This document shows positions 43,636 to 51,447 of a stretch of 64,000 nt of DNA, in pieces. The first letter of the stretch is position 1. The number at the start of each line of letters is the position of its first letter. The position numbers were made by a program, and so were the translations under genes. The notes under the pieces were generated by a model. It saw only the letters and a list, made by a program, of their open reading frames with translations. It was not told the origin of the DNA and did no database searches. Origin of the DNA: a virus; IMG/VR virus record IMGVR_UViG_3300043434_000295, positions 1-64,000 of that record; one strand, given 5' to 3'.

Positions 43636-43848
43636 ATGCTAAAATTTGAATTGACTCTTGACGAAGCTAACCTTATTCTTGCTGCATTGAGCAAGGCACC
43701 TTTTGAACAGGTTGCGGGTTTGATCGGCAAACTTCGTGAACAAGCTCAACCTCAGCTTCCAGCTCTTGAAGCAGCACAACGTGCTGCTCAGGAAGCAGCA
43801 CAAAAGACTATGGAAGAAACTCCAGTCGAACGCAAGCTTCCTAACTAA
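43636..43848 (+). CDS. Small helical protein, unknown
   Basis: A 70-residue protein with an N-terminal L-T-L-D-E-A-N-L-I-L-A-A-L-S-K-A-P-F-E-Q-V helix-turn-helix-like pair. An Ala/Gln/Glu-rich helix follows, likely a coiled coil. The motif E-A-N-x-I-L-x-A-L near the start is common in small proteins of marine T4-like phages. The ribosome site is GGAG. It lies just before a 200-bp non-coding segment. Function is unknown. Confidence 0.6.
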   Translation: MLKFELTLDEANLILAALSKAPFEQVAGLIGKLREQAQPQLPALEAAQRAAQEAAQKTMEETPVERKLPN

Positions 43849-44051
43849 TTCCCCTTCGGGATGGGAATGGCAGGGGATGCGACCTACGCCATAAGTTAAA
43901 ACGCATACTAATTCATCCCACTACCTTGGGAACCGTTTGACGTTCACGGTATAAGGCGTCAACCAGCTGCCTTGGCACTGGCTAAACAAACCAAGGATAA
44001 CGCTACGCCAAATGGGTAGCACTTTTAATACTCGCTTAATAGGAGAAAACT
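43849..44051 (+). ncRNA. Candidate structured RNA leader upstream of hsp20
   Basis: This is the longest gene-free stretch in the window (203 bp) and visibly richer in G+C than the flanks. Complementary pairs suggest an organised fold. CCTTGG (43924-43929) pairs with CCAAGG (43991-43996), enclosing TTGACG (43937-43942) with CGTCAA (43957-43962) and the hairpin CCAG-TGCC/GGCA-CTGG (43963-43981). Other pairs are CTACC (43921-43925) with GGTAG (44015-44019), and ATGCG with CGCAT (43877-43906). A 6-mer, TACGCC, occurs twice and can pair with GGCGT at 43955, so alternative folds exist. A 12-codon frame starts at 43861. Possible roles are a leader or thermosensor for Hsp20, or a separate RNA. No known class was recognised. 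Confidence 0.45.
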
Positions 44052-44558
44052 ATGAACGCAAAATTCATCCCAGCCGTCTGGCAAGAACAATTCAAAGACT
44101 TCGATAAATTCTTCGTCGGATTTGATGATCAGTTCACCCGTCTTCAGAAGATTCATGATGACATCACGAAGAACATTCCCAACTATCCTCCATACAACAT
44201 TCGCAAAACTGGTGATAATACTTACACCATTGAAATGGCTGTTGCTGGTTTTGGTCAAAGCGAAATTGACATTGAAATCGATGGTGGTAAATTAATAGTT
44301 CGTGGTAATGTTTCTGCTGATAATGAAGCTAATGATTACCTGTTCAAAGGAATTGCTTCACGTGCTTTCACCAGAGCTTTTGCTATCGATGATCAAATCG
44401 AAGTTAAAGACGCTGAACTTTTTAACGGTATGCTTCGTATTGCGCTAGAACGACTAGTGCCTGAAGAAAAGAAGCCAAAGAAAGTTGCAGTAAAGACTAA
44501 AGACCAAAAACAGATGTTGACCGAGGAAGAAAAAGATGAAATTGCTTCAAAGTTTTAA
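44052..44558 (+). CDS. hsp20: Small heat-shock protein Hsp20
   Basis: A 168-residue alpha-crystallin-type chaperone. The core domain spans residues about 40-145 with N-I-R-K-T-G-D-N-T-Y-T-I-E-M-A-V-A-G-F, I-D-I-E-I-D-G-G-K-L-I-V-R-G-N and F-K-G-I-A-S-R-A-F-T-R-A-F, then G-M-L-R-I-A-L-E-R. The last motif replaces the usual G-V-L-T-I. Hsp20 genes are a common trait of marine T4-like phages and may protect capsid or replication proteins. It follows the structured leader, with AGGAGA as ribosome site. Confidence 0.93.
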   Translation: MNAKFIPAVWQEQFKDFDKFFVGFDDQFTRLQKIHDDITKNIPNYPPYNIRKTGDNTYTIEMAVAGFGQSEIDIEIDGGKLIVRGNVSADNEANDYLFKGIASRAFTRAFAIDDQIEVKDAELFNGMLRIALERLVPEEKKPKKVAVKTKDQKQMLTEEEKDEIASKF

Positions 44559-44603
44559 ACTATTCATTGAATCTTTTCGTAATTATAAGAAAGGAAAGGT
44601 AAA

Positions 44604-44747
44604 ATGAAAGACTTCTGGCAGTGGGTTATAAAAGCTTTTCAACCACAAATTCAGGATGAGATAGAGAATTATCTATCTCAAGCAGTTGACATCAAAGATC
44701 TTGAAGAACGTATGAAACGTATCATGTATCGAGGAATGCCTATTTAA
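44604..44747 (+). CDS. Small protein, unknown
   Basis: A 47-residue reading frame with AAGGAAAGG upstream of ATG 44604. It encodes M-K-D-F-W-Q-W-V-I-K-A-F, an acidic helical middle and ends M-K-R-I-M-Y-R-G-M-P-I. It is predicted to be amphipathic. It is preceded by a 23-codon frame (44536-44607, overlapping Hsp20 in another frame) whose stop overlaps its start, which could be a coupling leader. No family is recognised. Confidence 0.5.
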   Translation: MKDFWQWVIKAFQPQIQDEIENYLSQAVDIKDLEERMKRIMYRGMPI

Positions 44748-44758
44748 CAGGAGATATT

Positions 44759-45070
44759 ATGGGTGTAAAAGTATGCAAATTGAGTAGCGGTGAGGATATC
44801 ATCGCAGACGTTGAAGTAGATCAACATGGTTATTTGTTTTCAAATCCAGCTCAAATCGTAGTTCAACAATCACAAGATGGTAGAGTTGGTGCAGCTTTTG
44901 CTCCATTTGCTCCATACGCAAAGGATGGAAAAGTTCGTATCTTCAAGGAATTCGTTGCTGGAGAAATGGACATTGACATCAAATTGATTAATGAATATAA
45001 TCGTATTTTTGGATCAGGAATTATGATTGCTGCGGCAAATGATATTCCACCTTCTCCAATTATTACATAA
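44759..45070 (+). CDS. Conserved Sm-like-fold candidate protein
   Basis: A 103-residue protein starting G-V-K-V-C-K-L-S-S-G-E-D-I-I-A-D-V-E, which reads like an Sm/SH3-type barrel opening (strand, G-x-x-I, strand). The middle has S-N-P-A-Q-I-V-V-Q-Q and P-F-A-P-Y-A, and the C-terminus I-N-E-Y-N-R-I-F-G-S-G-I is helical. Related small proteins occur near gene 43 in T4-like marine phages. An RNA-binding role would fit the fold but is not shown. GGAG precedes the ATG and a terminator follows. Confidence 0.5.
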   Translation: MGVKVCKLSSGEDIIADVEVDQHGYLFSNPAQIVVQQSQDGRVGAAFAPFAPYAKDGKVRIFKEFVAGEMDIDIKLINEYNRIFGSGIMIAAANDIPPSPIIT

Positions 45071-45072
45071 GA

Positions 45073-45101
45073 TTGTACTTTTAATCACCAACGGGATATA
45101 A
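45073..45101 (+). promoter_or_regulatory. Sigma70-type promoter for gene 43, -10 inside a terminator stem
   Basis: TGTACT (45073-45078), 17 bp, TATAAT (45096-45101). The -10 is part of the 5' arm of the terminator at 45091-45117, the same arrangement as at 39926-39970. Confidence 0.78.
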
Positions 45102-45117
45102 TTATTATATCCCGTTT
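45091..45117 (+). terminator. Terminator overlapping the gene 43 promoter
   Basis: CGGGATATAAT (45091-45101) is the exact reverse complement of ATTATATCCCG (45103-45113), followed by TTTT. Confidence 0.8.
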
Positions 45118-45128
45118 TCATTTCTACT

Positions 45129-47651
45129 ATGCGATTTTATACAAACATTAGCCGGTACGGCAATAATCTATTATACAGAGGCTATGATGATGGCCGAAGA
45201 GTTAAACGCAAGATTCCATTTAAGCCTACGCTTTACGTTAAAGGTAAAGGTGGATCTAAGTTCAATGCATTAGATGGTACAAACGTAGATCCAATTAAAC
45301 TGGACTCTATGCGTGAAGCGAAAGAATTCATCGAAAAATATAAAGATGTAGAGAACTTTAAGATCTATGGGAATACTAATTACATCGCTCAGTTCATTGC
45401 TGAGGAGTTTCCCGGTGAAATTAAATTTGATCGTGCTAAAATTCGTATTCATAATATCGATATCGAAGTTGCATCCGATGCAGGATTTCCAGAACCAGAA
45501 GAAGCTAAACATCCAGTAATCTCAATTGCTATTAAAGATAGCATTCTCGATACATACTTCGTTTGGGCTCTAGGTGACTATGATGTAGACAAATCAATCA
45601 TGAAAGAATTCCAAGTTAAGTACACGAAGTGTACTTCCGAGGAACATCTTCTTAAATTGTTTATTCAATTTTGGTTTGAAGAACATACTACGCCAGACGT
45701 AGTTACTGGTTGGAACATTCGCGGATTCGATATTCCATATCTCGTTAATCGAATTAATCGTATTCTCGGTGAAGATGAAGTTAAAAAACTTTCACCTTGG
45801 GGTATGGTTGAAGAACGCATGGTTACTATGCGTAAAGGTATGGTTCAGTTGTATGATATCATTGGTATTGCACAACTCGATTATATGGACATCTTCCAAA
45901 AGTTTGGATATTCGTTTGGTCCTCAAGAATCATATCGTCTTGATCATATTGCACACGTAGTTCTTGGTGAACGTAAACTTGCATACGATGGTACACTACA
46001 CACGCTATATCAAACTGATCACCAAAAGTTTATTGACTACAACATTAAGGACGTAGATCTTGTCGATCGTATGGAAGACAAGATTGCTATGATTACGTTG
46101 ACAATGACTATGGCTTATAAAGCAGGTGTCAACTATTCTGATACTATGGGTACTGTAGGTATTTGGGATTCGCTAATTCACAAATATTTGCTTGAACAAA
46201 ATATCATTGTTCCACCGAATAAAGATAGTTTCAAATCGGATTATGAAGGCGGTTATGTTAAAGATCCACACTGTGGTGTCCATGACTGGGTGTGCAGTTT
46301 TGACGTAAACTCACTTTATCCTAACATCATTGTTCAATGGAACATGTCTCCTGAAACAATTGTTCGTAAGGTAGAACCTGGAATCACTATTGAAAAGATT
46401 CTACATGGATATGTCGCAGAAACCGCAAAAGCTAATAATATGTCTATGGCAGCAACAGGCCAATACTTCTCAAATGAGAAGCAAGGGTTTATGCCAAAGA
46501 TCATTGAAGAAATGTATGATGAACGTGTTGTAATCAAGAAGAAGATGCTTGCATCTAAACAAGAACTTGAACAATGTGATAAAACAAATAAAGCTGAAGT
46601 GTATCGTATCGAACGTGATATTGCACACTTTGAAAACCAACAAACTGCTATTAAGATTCTTCTTAACTCGCTTTATGGCGCTTTGGGTAATAAGTACTTC
46701 CGTTACTTTACGATGGAAATTGCCGAAGGTATTACTATAACTGGTCAAACGATCATTAAGTGGGGTGAGAAGCATATCAATAACTATCTCAACAAAGCAC
46801 TTAAAACTAACAATGACTATGTTATCGCAATCGATACTGACTCAATTTATGCAAACTTCTCGTCACTGGTTAACGCTGTCATGCCAGACGCAGACACCGG
46901 AAAGAAAGTTGACTTCCTTTCAAAAGCCTGTAAACGAATCGAAACTGACGTTTTCGATACCGCCTTCAAAGAACTCGGTGAAAACCTAAACGTTCATAAG
47001 CTTCGTATTGGTATGAAGCGTGAAGGTATTGCTGATCGTGGTATTTGGACTGCAAAGAAACGATATATTTTAAATGTATGGGACAATGAAGGTGTACGAT
47101 ATGCAAAACCAAAACTTAAAATCATGGGCATCGAGGCGATCAAATCGTCTACTCCGGCGCCGTGTAGAGAGGCTATGGAAGAACTCTTCCAGATTCTCAT
47201 TAATGGTACTGAGCTTGAAACTCAATCCTTTATACAAGACTTTAGGAATAGATTTGATGCTTTACCCGTCGAAGAAAAAGCATTCCCACGTGGTGTATCC
47301 TCCCTCAAGCAATATGCGGATGCTAAGCTAATCTATAAGAAGTCTACTCCAATCAATTCACGCGCTGCATTAATGTATAACCATTTACTTAAGCAGCACG
47401 GATTGGAGAATAAATATGAAACCATTAAGGAAGGTGAAAAGATTAAATACATTCACTTAAATCCAAAGAATCCTACTCGTGAGGATGTAATTGGATTTTC
47501 GCAAGTACTTCCACCTGAATTTGGTTTACATCGTTATATTGATAATCAAACACAGTTTGAAAAATCATTCCTCGATCCTGCTAAAATCATTTTAGATTCT
47601 ATCGGATGGAAAGCAGAAGAGGAAGCTTCGTTAGAGGATTTCTTTGGATGA
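45129..47651 (+). CDS. gp43: DNA polymerase gp43 (family B)
   Basis: An 840-residue replicative polymerase with proofreading exonuclease (T4 gp43 has 898). Exo I is D-I-E (residues about 111-113), Exo II G-W-N-I-R-G-F-D-I-P and Exo III Y-N-I-K-D-V-D. Polymerase motif A is D-V-N-S-L-Y-P-N (from about 392), motif B K-I-L-L-N-S-L-Y-G-A-L-G-N and motif C D-T-D-S (569-572). The C-terminus ends S-L-E-D-F-F-G, a clamp-binding tail like that of T4. It has its own promoter, no clear ribosome site, and overlaps the next gene (ATGA). Confidence 0.96.
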   Translation: MRFYTNISRYGNNLLYRGYDDGRRVKRKIPFKPTLYVKGKGGSKFNALDGTNVDPIKLDSMREAKEFIEKYKDVENFKIYGNTNYIAQFIAEEFPGEIKFDRAKIRIHNIDIEVASDAGFPEPEEAKHPVISIAIKDSILDTYFVWALGDYDVDKSIMKEFQVKYTKCTSEEHLLKLFIQFWFEEHTTPDVVTGWNIRGFDIPYLVNRINRILGEDEVKKLSPWGMVEERMVTMRKGMVQLYDIIGIAQLDYMDIFQKFGYSFGPQESYRLDHIAHVVLGERKLAYDGTLHTLYQTDHQKFIDYNIKDVDLVDRMEDKIAMITLTMTMAYKAGVNYSDTMGTVGIWDSLIHKYLLEQNIIVPPNKDSFKSDYEGGYVKDPHCGVHDWVCSFDVNSLYPNIIVQWNMSPETIVRKVEPGITIEKILHGYVAETAKANNMSMAATGQYFSNEKQGFMPKIIEEMYDERVVIKKKMLASKQELEQCDKTNKAEVYRIERDIAHFENQQTAIKILLNSLYGALGNKYFRYFTMEIAEGITITGQTIIKWGEKHINNYLNKALKTNNDYVIAIDTDSIYANFSSLVNAVMPDADTGKKVDFLSKACKRIETDVFDTAFKELGENLNVHKLRIGMKREGIADRGIWTAKKRYILNVWDNEGVRYAKPKLKIMGIEAIKSSTPAPCREAMEELFQILINGTELETQSFIQDFRNRFDALPVEEKAFPRGVSSLKQYADAKLIYKKSTPINSRAALMYNHLLKQHGLENKYETIKEGEKIKYIHLNPKNPTREDVIGFSQVLPPEFGLHRYIDNQTQFEKSFLDPAKIILDSIGWKAEEEASLEDFFG

Positions 47652-48226
47652 ATAATTTATCACATTATGTTCGTGTTTACGATAACGCGTTTTCTGAACC
47701 ATTTTGTAAATTTCTAATTTATCAATATGAATTAGAAAAACAAAAATTTCAAACAGCACGTATTTCTGAACACGAGTGGGACTTTGATTATAGATGTTTT
47801 GAAGAAGTAAACATTTGTGCTGAAGACGTATTTAAACCATATCTTCAGCAATATTATGATCGTATAAAACACGTGTATACACAATATACGAAAGACATTG
47901 GATCAAAATATCTTCCAAGCGACGTAAATTTAGAAAGCGCTCGTTTGAAGAAATACGAAAACAATGACAATGATCAATTTGGTTGGCATACTGATGTTGG
48001 AGATGCTTCTTCAGCAAGTAGATTCCTAGTTATGTTTACGTATCTAAATGACGTAGATGAAGGCGGAGAAACTGAATTTGAATCAGATGAAAATAATCTG
48101 TTTACAGTTAAGCCCAAATGTGGTAGAATAGTAGTATTCCCGCCAATGTGGACATTTCCGCATCGTGGTAAGAAACCTATCAGCAATCCAAAGTATATCT
48201 TATCGACATACTTACACTACAAATAG
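47648..48226 (+). CDS. 2-oxoglutarate/Fe(II)-dependent dioxygenase
   Basis: A 192-residue enzyme of the prolyl-4-hydroxylase type. Iron ligands are H114 and D116 in F-G-W-H-T-D-V and H172 in F-P-H-R-G, and the 2-oxoglutarate-binding basic residue is probably K182. Start at 47648 overlaps the gene 43 stop; an in-frame non-ATG codon at 47606 lies inside gene 43 and is rejected. Such oxygenases are frequent in marine T4-like phages. Substrate is unknown: protein prolyl groups or a nucleic acid base are both possible. It is coupled with the polymerase and sits 9 bp before uvsX. Confidence 0.88.
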   Translation: MNNLSHYVRVYDNAFSEPFCKFLIYQYELEKQKFQTARISEHEWDFDYRCFEEVNICAEDVFKPYLQQYYDRIKHVYTQYTKDIGSKYLPSDVNLESARLKKYENNDNDQFGWHTDVGDASSASRFLVMFTYLNDVDEGGETEFESDENNLFTVKPKCGRIVVFPPMWTFPHRGKKPISNPKYILSTYLHYK

Positions 48227-48234
48227 GAAATACA

Positions 48235-49314
48235 ATGAGCATACTAGACAAAATCAAGAAAAATACTACGATTAAAGAATCCGCAATACTTTCTCAATCA
48301 AAGTTCTTCACAAAGAAGGACATGATTCCAACATCAATCCCTGTCATCAACGTTGCACTCAGTGGACGACTTGACGGTGGTCTTACACCAGGTCTCACTA
48401 TGTGGGCTGGTCCTTCCAAACACTTTAAGACGGCGTTTAGTTTACTAATGGCCCGTTCTTATTTGGACAAATATCCAGATGCAGCTCTTCTCTTCTACGA
48501 TTCTGAGTTCGGTACTCCGCAATCTTATTTTGATAGCTTTGGTATCGACACTGAGCGGGTGCTCCATACTCCTATTACAGACCTTGAACAACTTAAGTTC
48601 GACGTCATGCAACAAATCAACAACCTCGACCGAGGCGATCGAGTAATGATCGTTATTGATTCTATCGGTAACCTTGCTTCTAAGAAAGAAGTAGAAGATG
48701 CACTCGAAGGTAAATCTGTTGCAGACATGTCTCGTGCAAAACAGATTAAATCACTATTCCGTATGGTGACACCTCACCTTACGATTAAAGATATCCCTAT
48801 GGTTGTAGTGAACCATACGTATATGGAACAAGGTATGTTTCCGAAAGCAATTGTTTCGGGTGGTACTGGTCCTTATTACTCTGCTGACAACATCTTTATT
48901 CTTGGTCGTCAACAAGAAAAGGAAGGTACTGAAATCGTTGGCTATAATTTTATTATCAACGTAGAAAAATCTCGATATGTTAAAGAAAAGTCTAAAATAC
49001 CTGTATCTGTTTCCTTTGATGGTGGCATTAGCAAGTGGTCTGGTTTACTTGATATTGCACTTGAATCCGGACATGTTGTCAAACCTAGTAATGGCTGGTA
49101 TTCGAAAGTAGACAAAGAAACTGGTGAAATTGAAGATAAAAAGTATCGACTAAAGGATACAGACACTAAAGATTTTTGGATGTCTATTGTTACTTCAAAA
49201 TCTTTTAATGAATTTGTTAAGAGTCGATATGCAGTTGCGCATGGAGATATTATTCGTGATGATGAAATTATTGAGGATTTAGAAAACTATGAAGACGAAA
49301 CTACGTCCGCATAA
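48235..49314 (+). CDS. uvsX: RecA-like recombinase UvsX
   Basis: A 359-residue strand-exchange protein (T4 UvsX has 391). The Walker A is the unusual GPSKHFKT (residues about 59-66), like the GPSKSFKS of T4 UvsX. Walker B is V-M-I-V-I-D-S-I-G-N and the DNA-binding loop region follows V-S-G-G-T-G-P-Y. The acidic C-terminal tail is typical. It works with UvsY and UvsW encoded upstream. The ribosome site is AGGAAA. The next gene starts 26 bp inside it. Confidence 0.93.
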   Translation: MSILDKIKKNTTIKESAILSQSKFFTKKDMIPTSIPVINVALSGRLDGGLTPGLTMWAGPSKHFKTAFSLLMARSYLDKYPDAALLFYDSEFGTPQSYFDSFGIDTERVLHTPITDLEQLKFDVMQQINNLDRGDRVMIVIDSIGNLASKKEVEDALEGKSVADMSRAKQIKSLFRMVTPHLTIKDIPMVVVNHTYMEQGMFPKAIVSGGTGPYYSADNIFILGRQQEKEGTEIVGYNFIINVEKSRYVKEKSKIPVSVSFDGGISKWSGLLDIALESGHVVKPSNGWYSKVDKETGEIEDKKYRLKDTDTKDFWMSIVTSKSFNEFVKSRYAVAHGDIIRDDEIIEDLENYEDETTSA

Positions 49315-49633
49315 AGTTTTAGGTAGATCTACTCCAGAGGGCGAACTTCATGCCCTCTGTTTTACTACTGGACCATTTGCAGAAATTGTATTTTCTTATA
49401 ATACAGTTGACTTCGTAGAAAATGATTCACAAGATCATTTGACTATTAAATTTGATTATGATGTGCACTATGTACCAGAAGATAAATTAGGATTTGACAC
49501 AAAGTCTTTTGAAAACGAATTAGGAGACTTTGTTGTACAAATGCTAATGTATGGTGTAGAAAAAGAAAACCTAGGATTTATTAATGACAATGAAATTGGA
49601 AAAGACAATACTATCGAATCTGATTCACAATGA
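49289..49633 (+). CDS. Hypothetical protein between uvsX and gene 41
   Basis: A 114-residue acidic protein starting within uvsX and ending within gene 41, both in other frames. The N-terminus is basic (K-T-K-L-R-P-H-K-V-L-G-R-S), the rest beta-rich then helical (F-E-N-E-L-G-D-F-V-V-Q-M-L-M-Y-G-V). The double overlap resembles translational coupling in this operon. No family is recognised. T4 has gene 40 in this interval, but no similarity is visible. Confidence 0.5.
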   Translation: MKTKLRPHKVLGRSTPEGELHALCFTTGPFAEIVFSYNTVDFVENDSQDHLTIKFDYDVHYVPEDKLGFDTKSFENELGDFVVQMLMYGVEKENLGFINDNEIGKDNTIESDSQ

Positions 49634-50972
49634 AGAGTATTGTCGTAGGGTTGTACCATTCCTAAAAACTGAATATTTTGCAGATCCTTTCGAAAAGGTT
49701 GTTGCTCAAGAACTATTAACATTCTTCACAGAATATAACAAACCAGCATCTCTTGATATTCTCGCAATCCAACTTGGAAAGCGCAAACTTCATAAAGATC
49801 AAATTGAAGGCATTGAAAAATACATCAATGAACTAACGTTCAGAACTGATAACGAAGAATGGTTGCTTAAAAATACTGAAAGCTTTTGCAAAAAGCAAGC
49901 AGTATATAACGCAATTATTGATTCGTTTGAAATTATTGAAGGAAAGAATAACGTATTGACTGAAGACGCTATTCCTTCAATGTTATCTGAAGCGCTTGCT
50001 GTATCTTTTGATAAGTCTGTAGGCCATGATTATTTGGAAGACTTTGCAGATCGTTATGATTTTTATCATAGACTTGAAGAAAAGCTTTCATTCGATTTAG
50101 ATCTATTCAACAAGATCACTAAGGGTGGTCTATCAAAGAAAACATTAAACGTAATTCTTGCCGGCACTGGTGTTGGTAAGTCTTTGTTCATGTGTCACGT
50201 TGCGGCCGCAGCATTAAATCAAGGTAAGAACGTATTATATATCACCATGGAAATGGCTGAAGAACGTATTGCTGAACGTATTGATGCAAACTTGCTTAAT
50301 ATGACAATGGACGAATTGAGTAAGGTTGAAAAGGATATCTATGAAACACGGATTGGTAAACTAATTAAAAAGTCTACTGGTAAGTTAATCATTAAAGAAT
50401 ATCCTACGGCATCTGCTCATGCAGGTCATTTTAAAGCTCTATTAGAAGAACTTAAAATGAAACGTAACTTCATGCCGGATCTTATTGTTATCGATTATTT
50501 AAATATTTGCGCTTCTTCACGTATGAAACACGGCGCTGGAGTGAATTCTTACACATACATTAAGTCTATTGCAGAAGAACTTCGTGGTCTAGGTGTAGAA
50601 TATAATGTTCCTGTGCTTTCAGCAACACAAACAACGCGAGGTGGATATGACAATACCGATGTGGATCTTACCGACACTTCCGAGTCTTTTGGCTTGCCTG
50701 CTACTGTGGATTTTATGTTCGCCCTTATTTCTACAGAAGAACTCGAGAATCTTAACCAGATCATGGTTAAACAGCTTAAGAATCGCTACAATGATCCTTC
50801 TTATTACAAGCGTTTCGTTATTGGTGTTGACCGTGCTAGGATGAAACTATACGATGTTGAAGATTCTGCACAAAAGAATATTGCAGATTCTGGACAAGAT
50901 GATGGCCCAGCATTTGATAAATCTTCATTTGGACAAAGGATGAAATCTGCTGGAGATGGGTTTAACTTTTAA
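49584..50972 (+). CDS. gp41: Replicative DNA helicase gp41 (DnaB family)
   Basis: A 462-residue hexameric 5'-3' helicase (T4 gp41 has 475). The N-terminal domain is E-K-T-I-L-S-N-L-I-H-N-E-E-Y. The RecA core has Walker A GTGVGKS (about 194-200), Y-I-T-M-E-M-A-E-E, Walker B L-I-V-I-D-Y-L-N-I and Q-T-T-R-G-G. The C-terminal tail is G/D/S-rich. ATG 49584 is used; 49590 is a possible alternative. It works with the primase, probably the gene at 51447. Confidence 0.93.
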   Translation: MTMKLEKTILSNLIHNEEYCRRVVPFLKTEYFADPFEKVVAQELLTFFTEYNKPASLDILAIQLGKRKLHKDQIEGIEKYINELTFRTDNEEWLLKNTESFCKKQAVYNAIIDSFEIIEGKNNVLTEDAIPSMLSEALAVSFDKSVGHDYLEDFADRYDFYHRLEEKLSFDLDLFNKITKGGLSKKTLNVILAGTGVGKSLFMCHVAAAALNQGKNVLYITMEMAEERIAERIDANLLNMTMDELSKVEKDIYETRIGKLIKKSTGKLIIKEYPTASAHAGHFKALLEELKMKRNFMPDLIVIDYLNICASSRMKHGAGVNSYTYIKSIAEELRGLGVEYNVPVLSATQTTRGGYDNTDVDLTDTSESFGLPATVDFMFALISTEELENLNQIMVKQLKNRYNDPSYYKRFVIGVDRARMKLYDVEDSAQKNIADSGQDDGPAFDKSSFGQRMKSAGDGFNF

Positions 50973-50990
50973 TAGTTAATGTGATAAAAT
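50962..50990 (+). promoter_or_regulatory. Weak sigma70-type promoter before the MazG-like gene
   Basis: TTAACT (50962-50967), 17 bp, TAAAAT (50985-50990) with TGA before it. It overlaps the end of gene 41. It has the same spacing as the strong promoters but a poorer -35. Confidence 0.45.
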
Positions 50991-51009
50991 ATTATTTTAG
51001 GAGATTAAT

Positions 51010-51447
51010 ATGTCAATGAATTGGGTTGCCGACATGGCATCAATGCACCAAAAGTTTGGTGTTAATCCTGTTGTACGAAACTTTGATAAAGAAAAAGCAC
51101 GTGCATTTCTTGAATTTAGAATTCGATTCCTTCAAGAAGAACTCGATGAAATGCAAAAAGCGTTGAATCAGTTTGATGCTGGTGAGATTGATGGTACTAA
51201 AGCCGCAGATGATATTGTTGATGCAGCAATTGATTTATGTGTGGTTGCAATTGGAACACTCGATGCGTATGATGTTAATTCATATACCGCATGGAATCGT
51301 GTTTGGGAAAAGAATATGGAAAAGGAAGTAGGTATTAAAGCTTCTCGTCCTAATCCACTTGGACTACCAGACCTCATTAAACCGGAAGGTTGGACTGCAC
51401 CAACTCACGCAGATAACGTTGGAACTTTGAAAAAGGTATTCGAATAA
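51010..51447 (+). CDS. mazG: MazG-like nucleotide pyrophosphohydrolase
   Basis: A 145-residue all-alpha protein. The catalytic pattern is visible as E-E-L-D-E-M-Q-K-A-L (residues about 36-45) and, 27 residues later, D-D-I-V-D-A-A-I-D-L, giving the ExxE-ExxD metal cluster of the family. Cyanophage and marine phage MazG enzymes hydrolyse dNTPs or alarmones. It sits between helicase and primase candidate and overlaps the latter by one base. AGGAG is the ribosome site. Confidence 0.85.
   Translation: MSMNWVADMASMHQKFGVNPVVRNFDKEKARAFLEFRIRFLQEELDEMQKALNQFDAGEIDGTKAADDIVDAAIDLCVVAIGTLDAYDVNSYTAWNRVWEKNMEKEVGIKASRPNPLGLPDLIKPEGWTAPTHADNVGTLKKVFE

Noticed and set aside
43849-44051. tRNA, group I intron, glutamine or cobalamin riboswitch
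   Set aside because: Fragments such as GTTCA and CGTTCA appear, but no cloverleaf with acceptor stem, no intron core motifs, and the conserved glnA or B12-box sequences are incomplete. Kept only as an unclassified structured RNA.
44536-44607. 23-codon frame overlapping the end of hsp20
   Set aside because: It may be a coupling leader because its stop overlaps the start at 44604, but a gene of this size cannot be supported from sequence alone.
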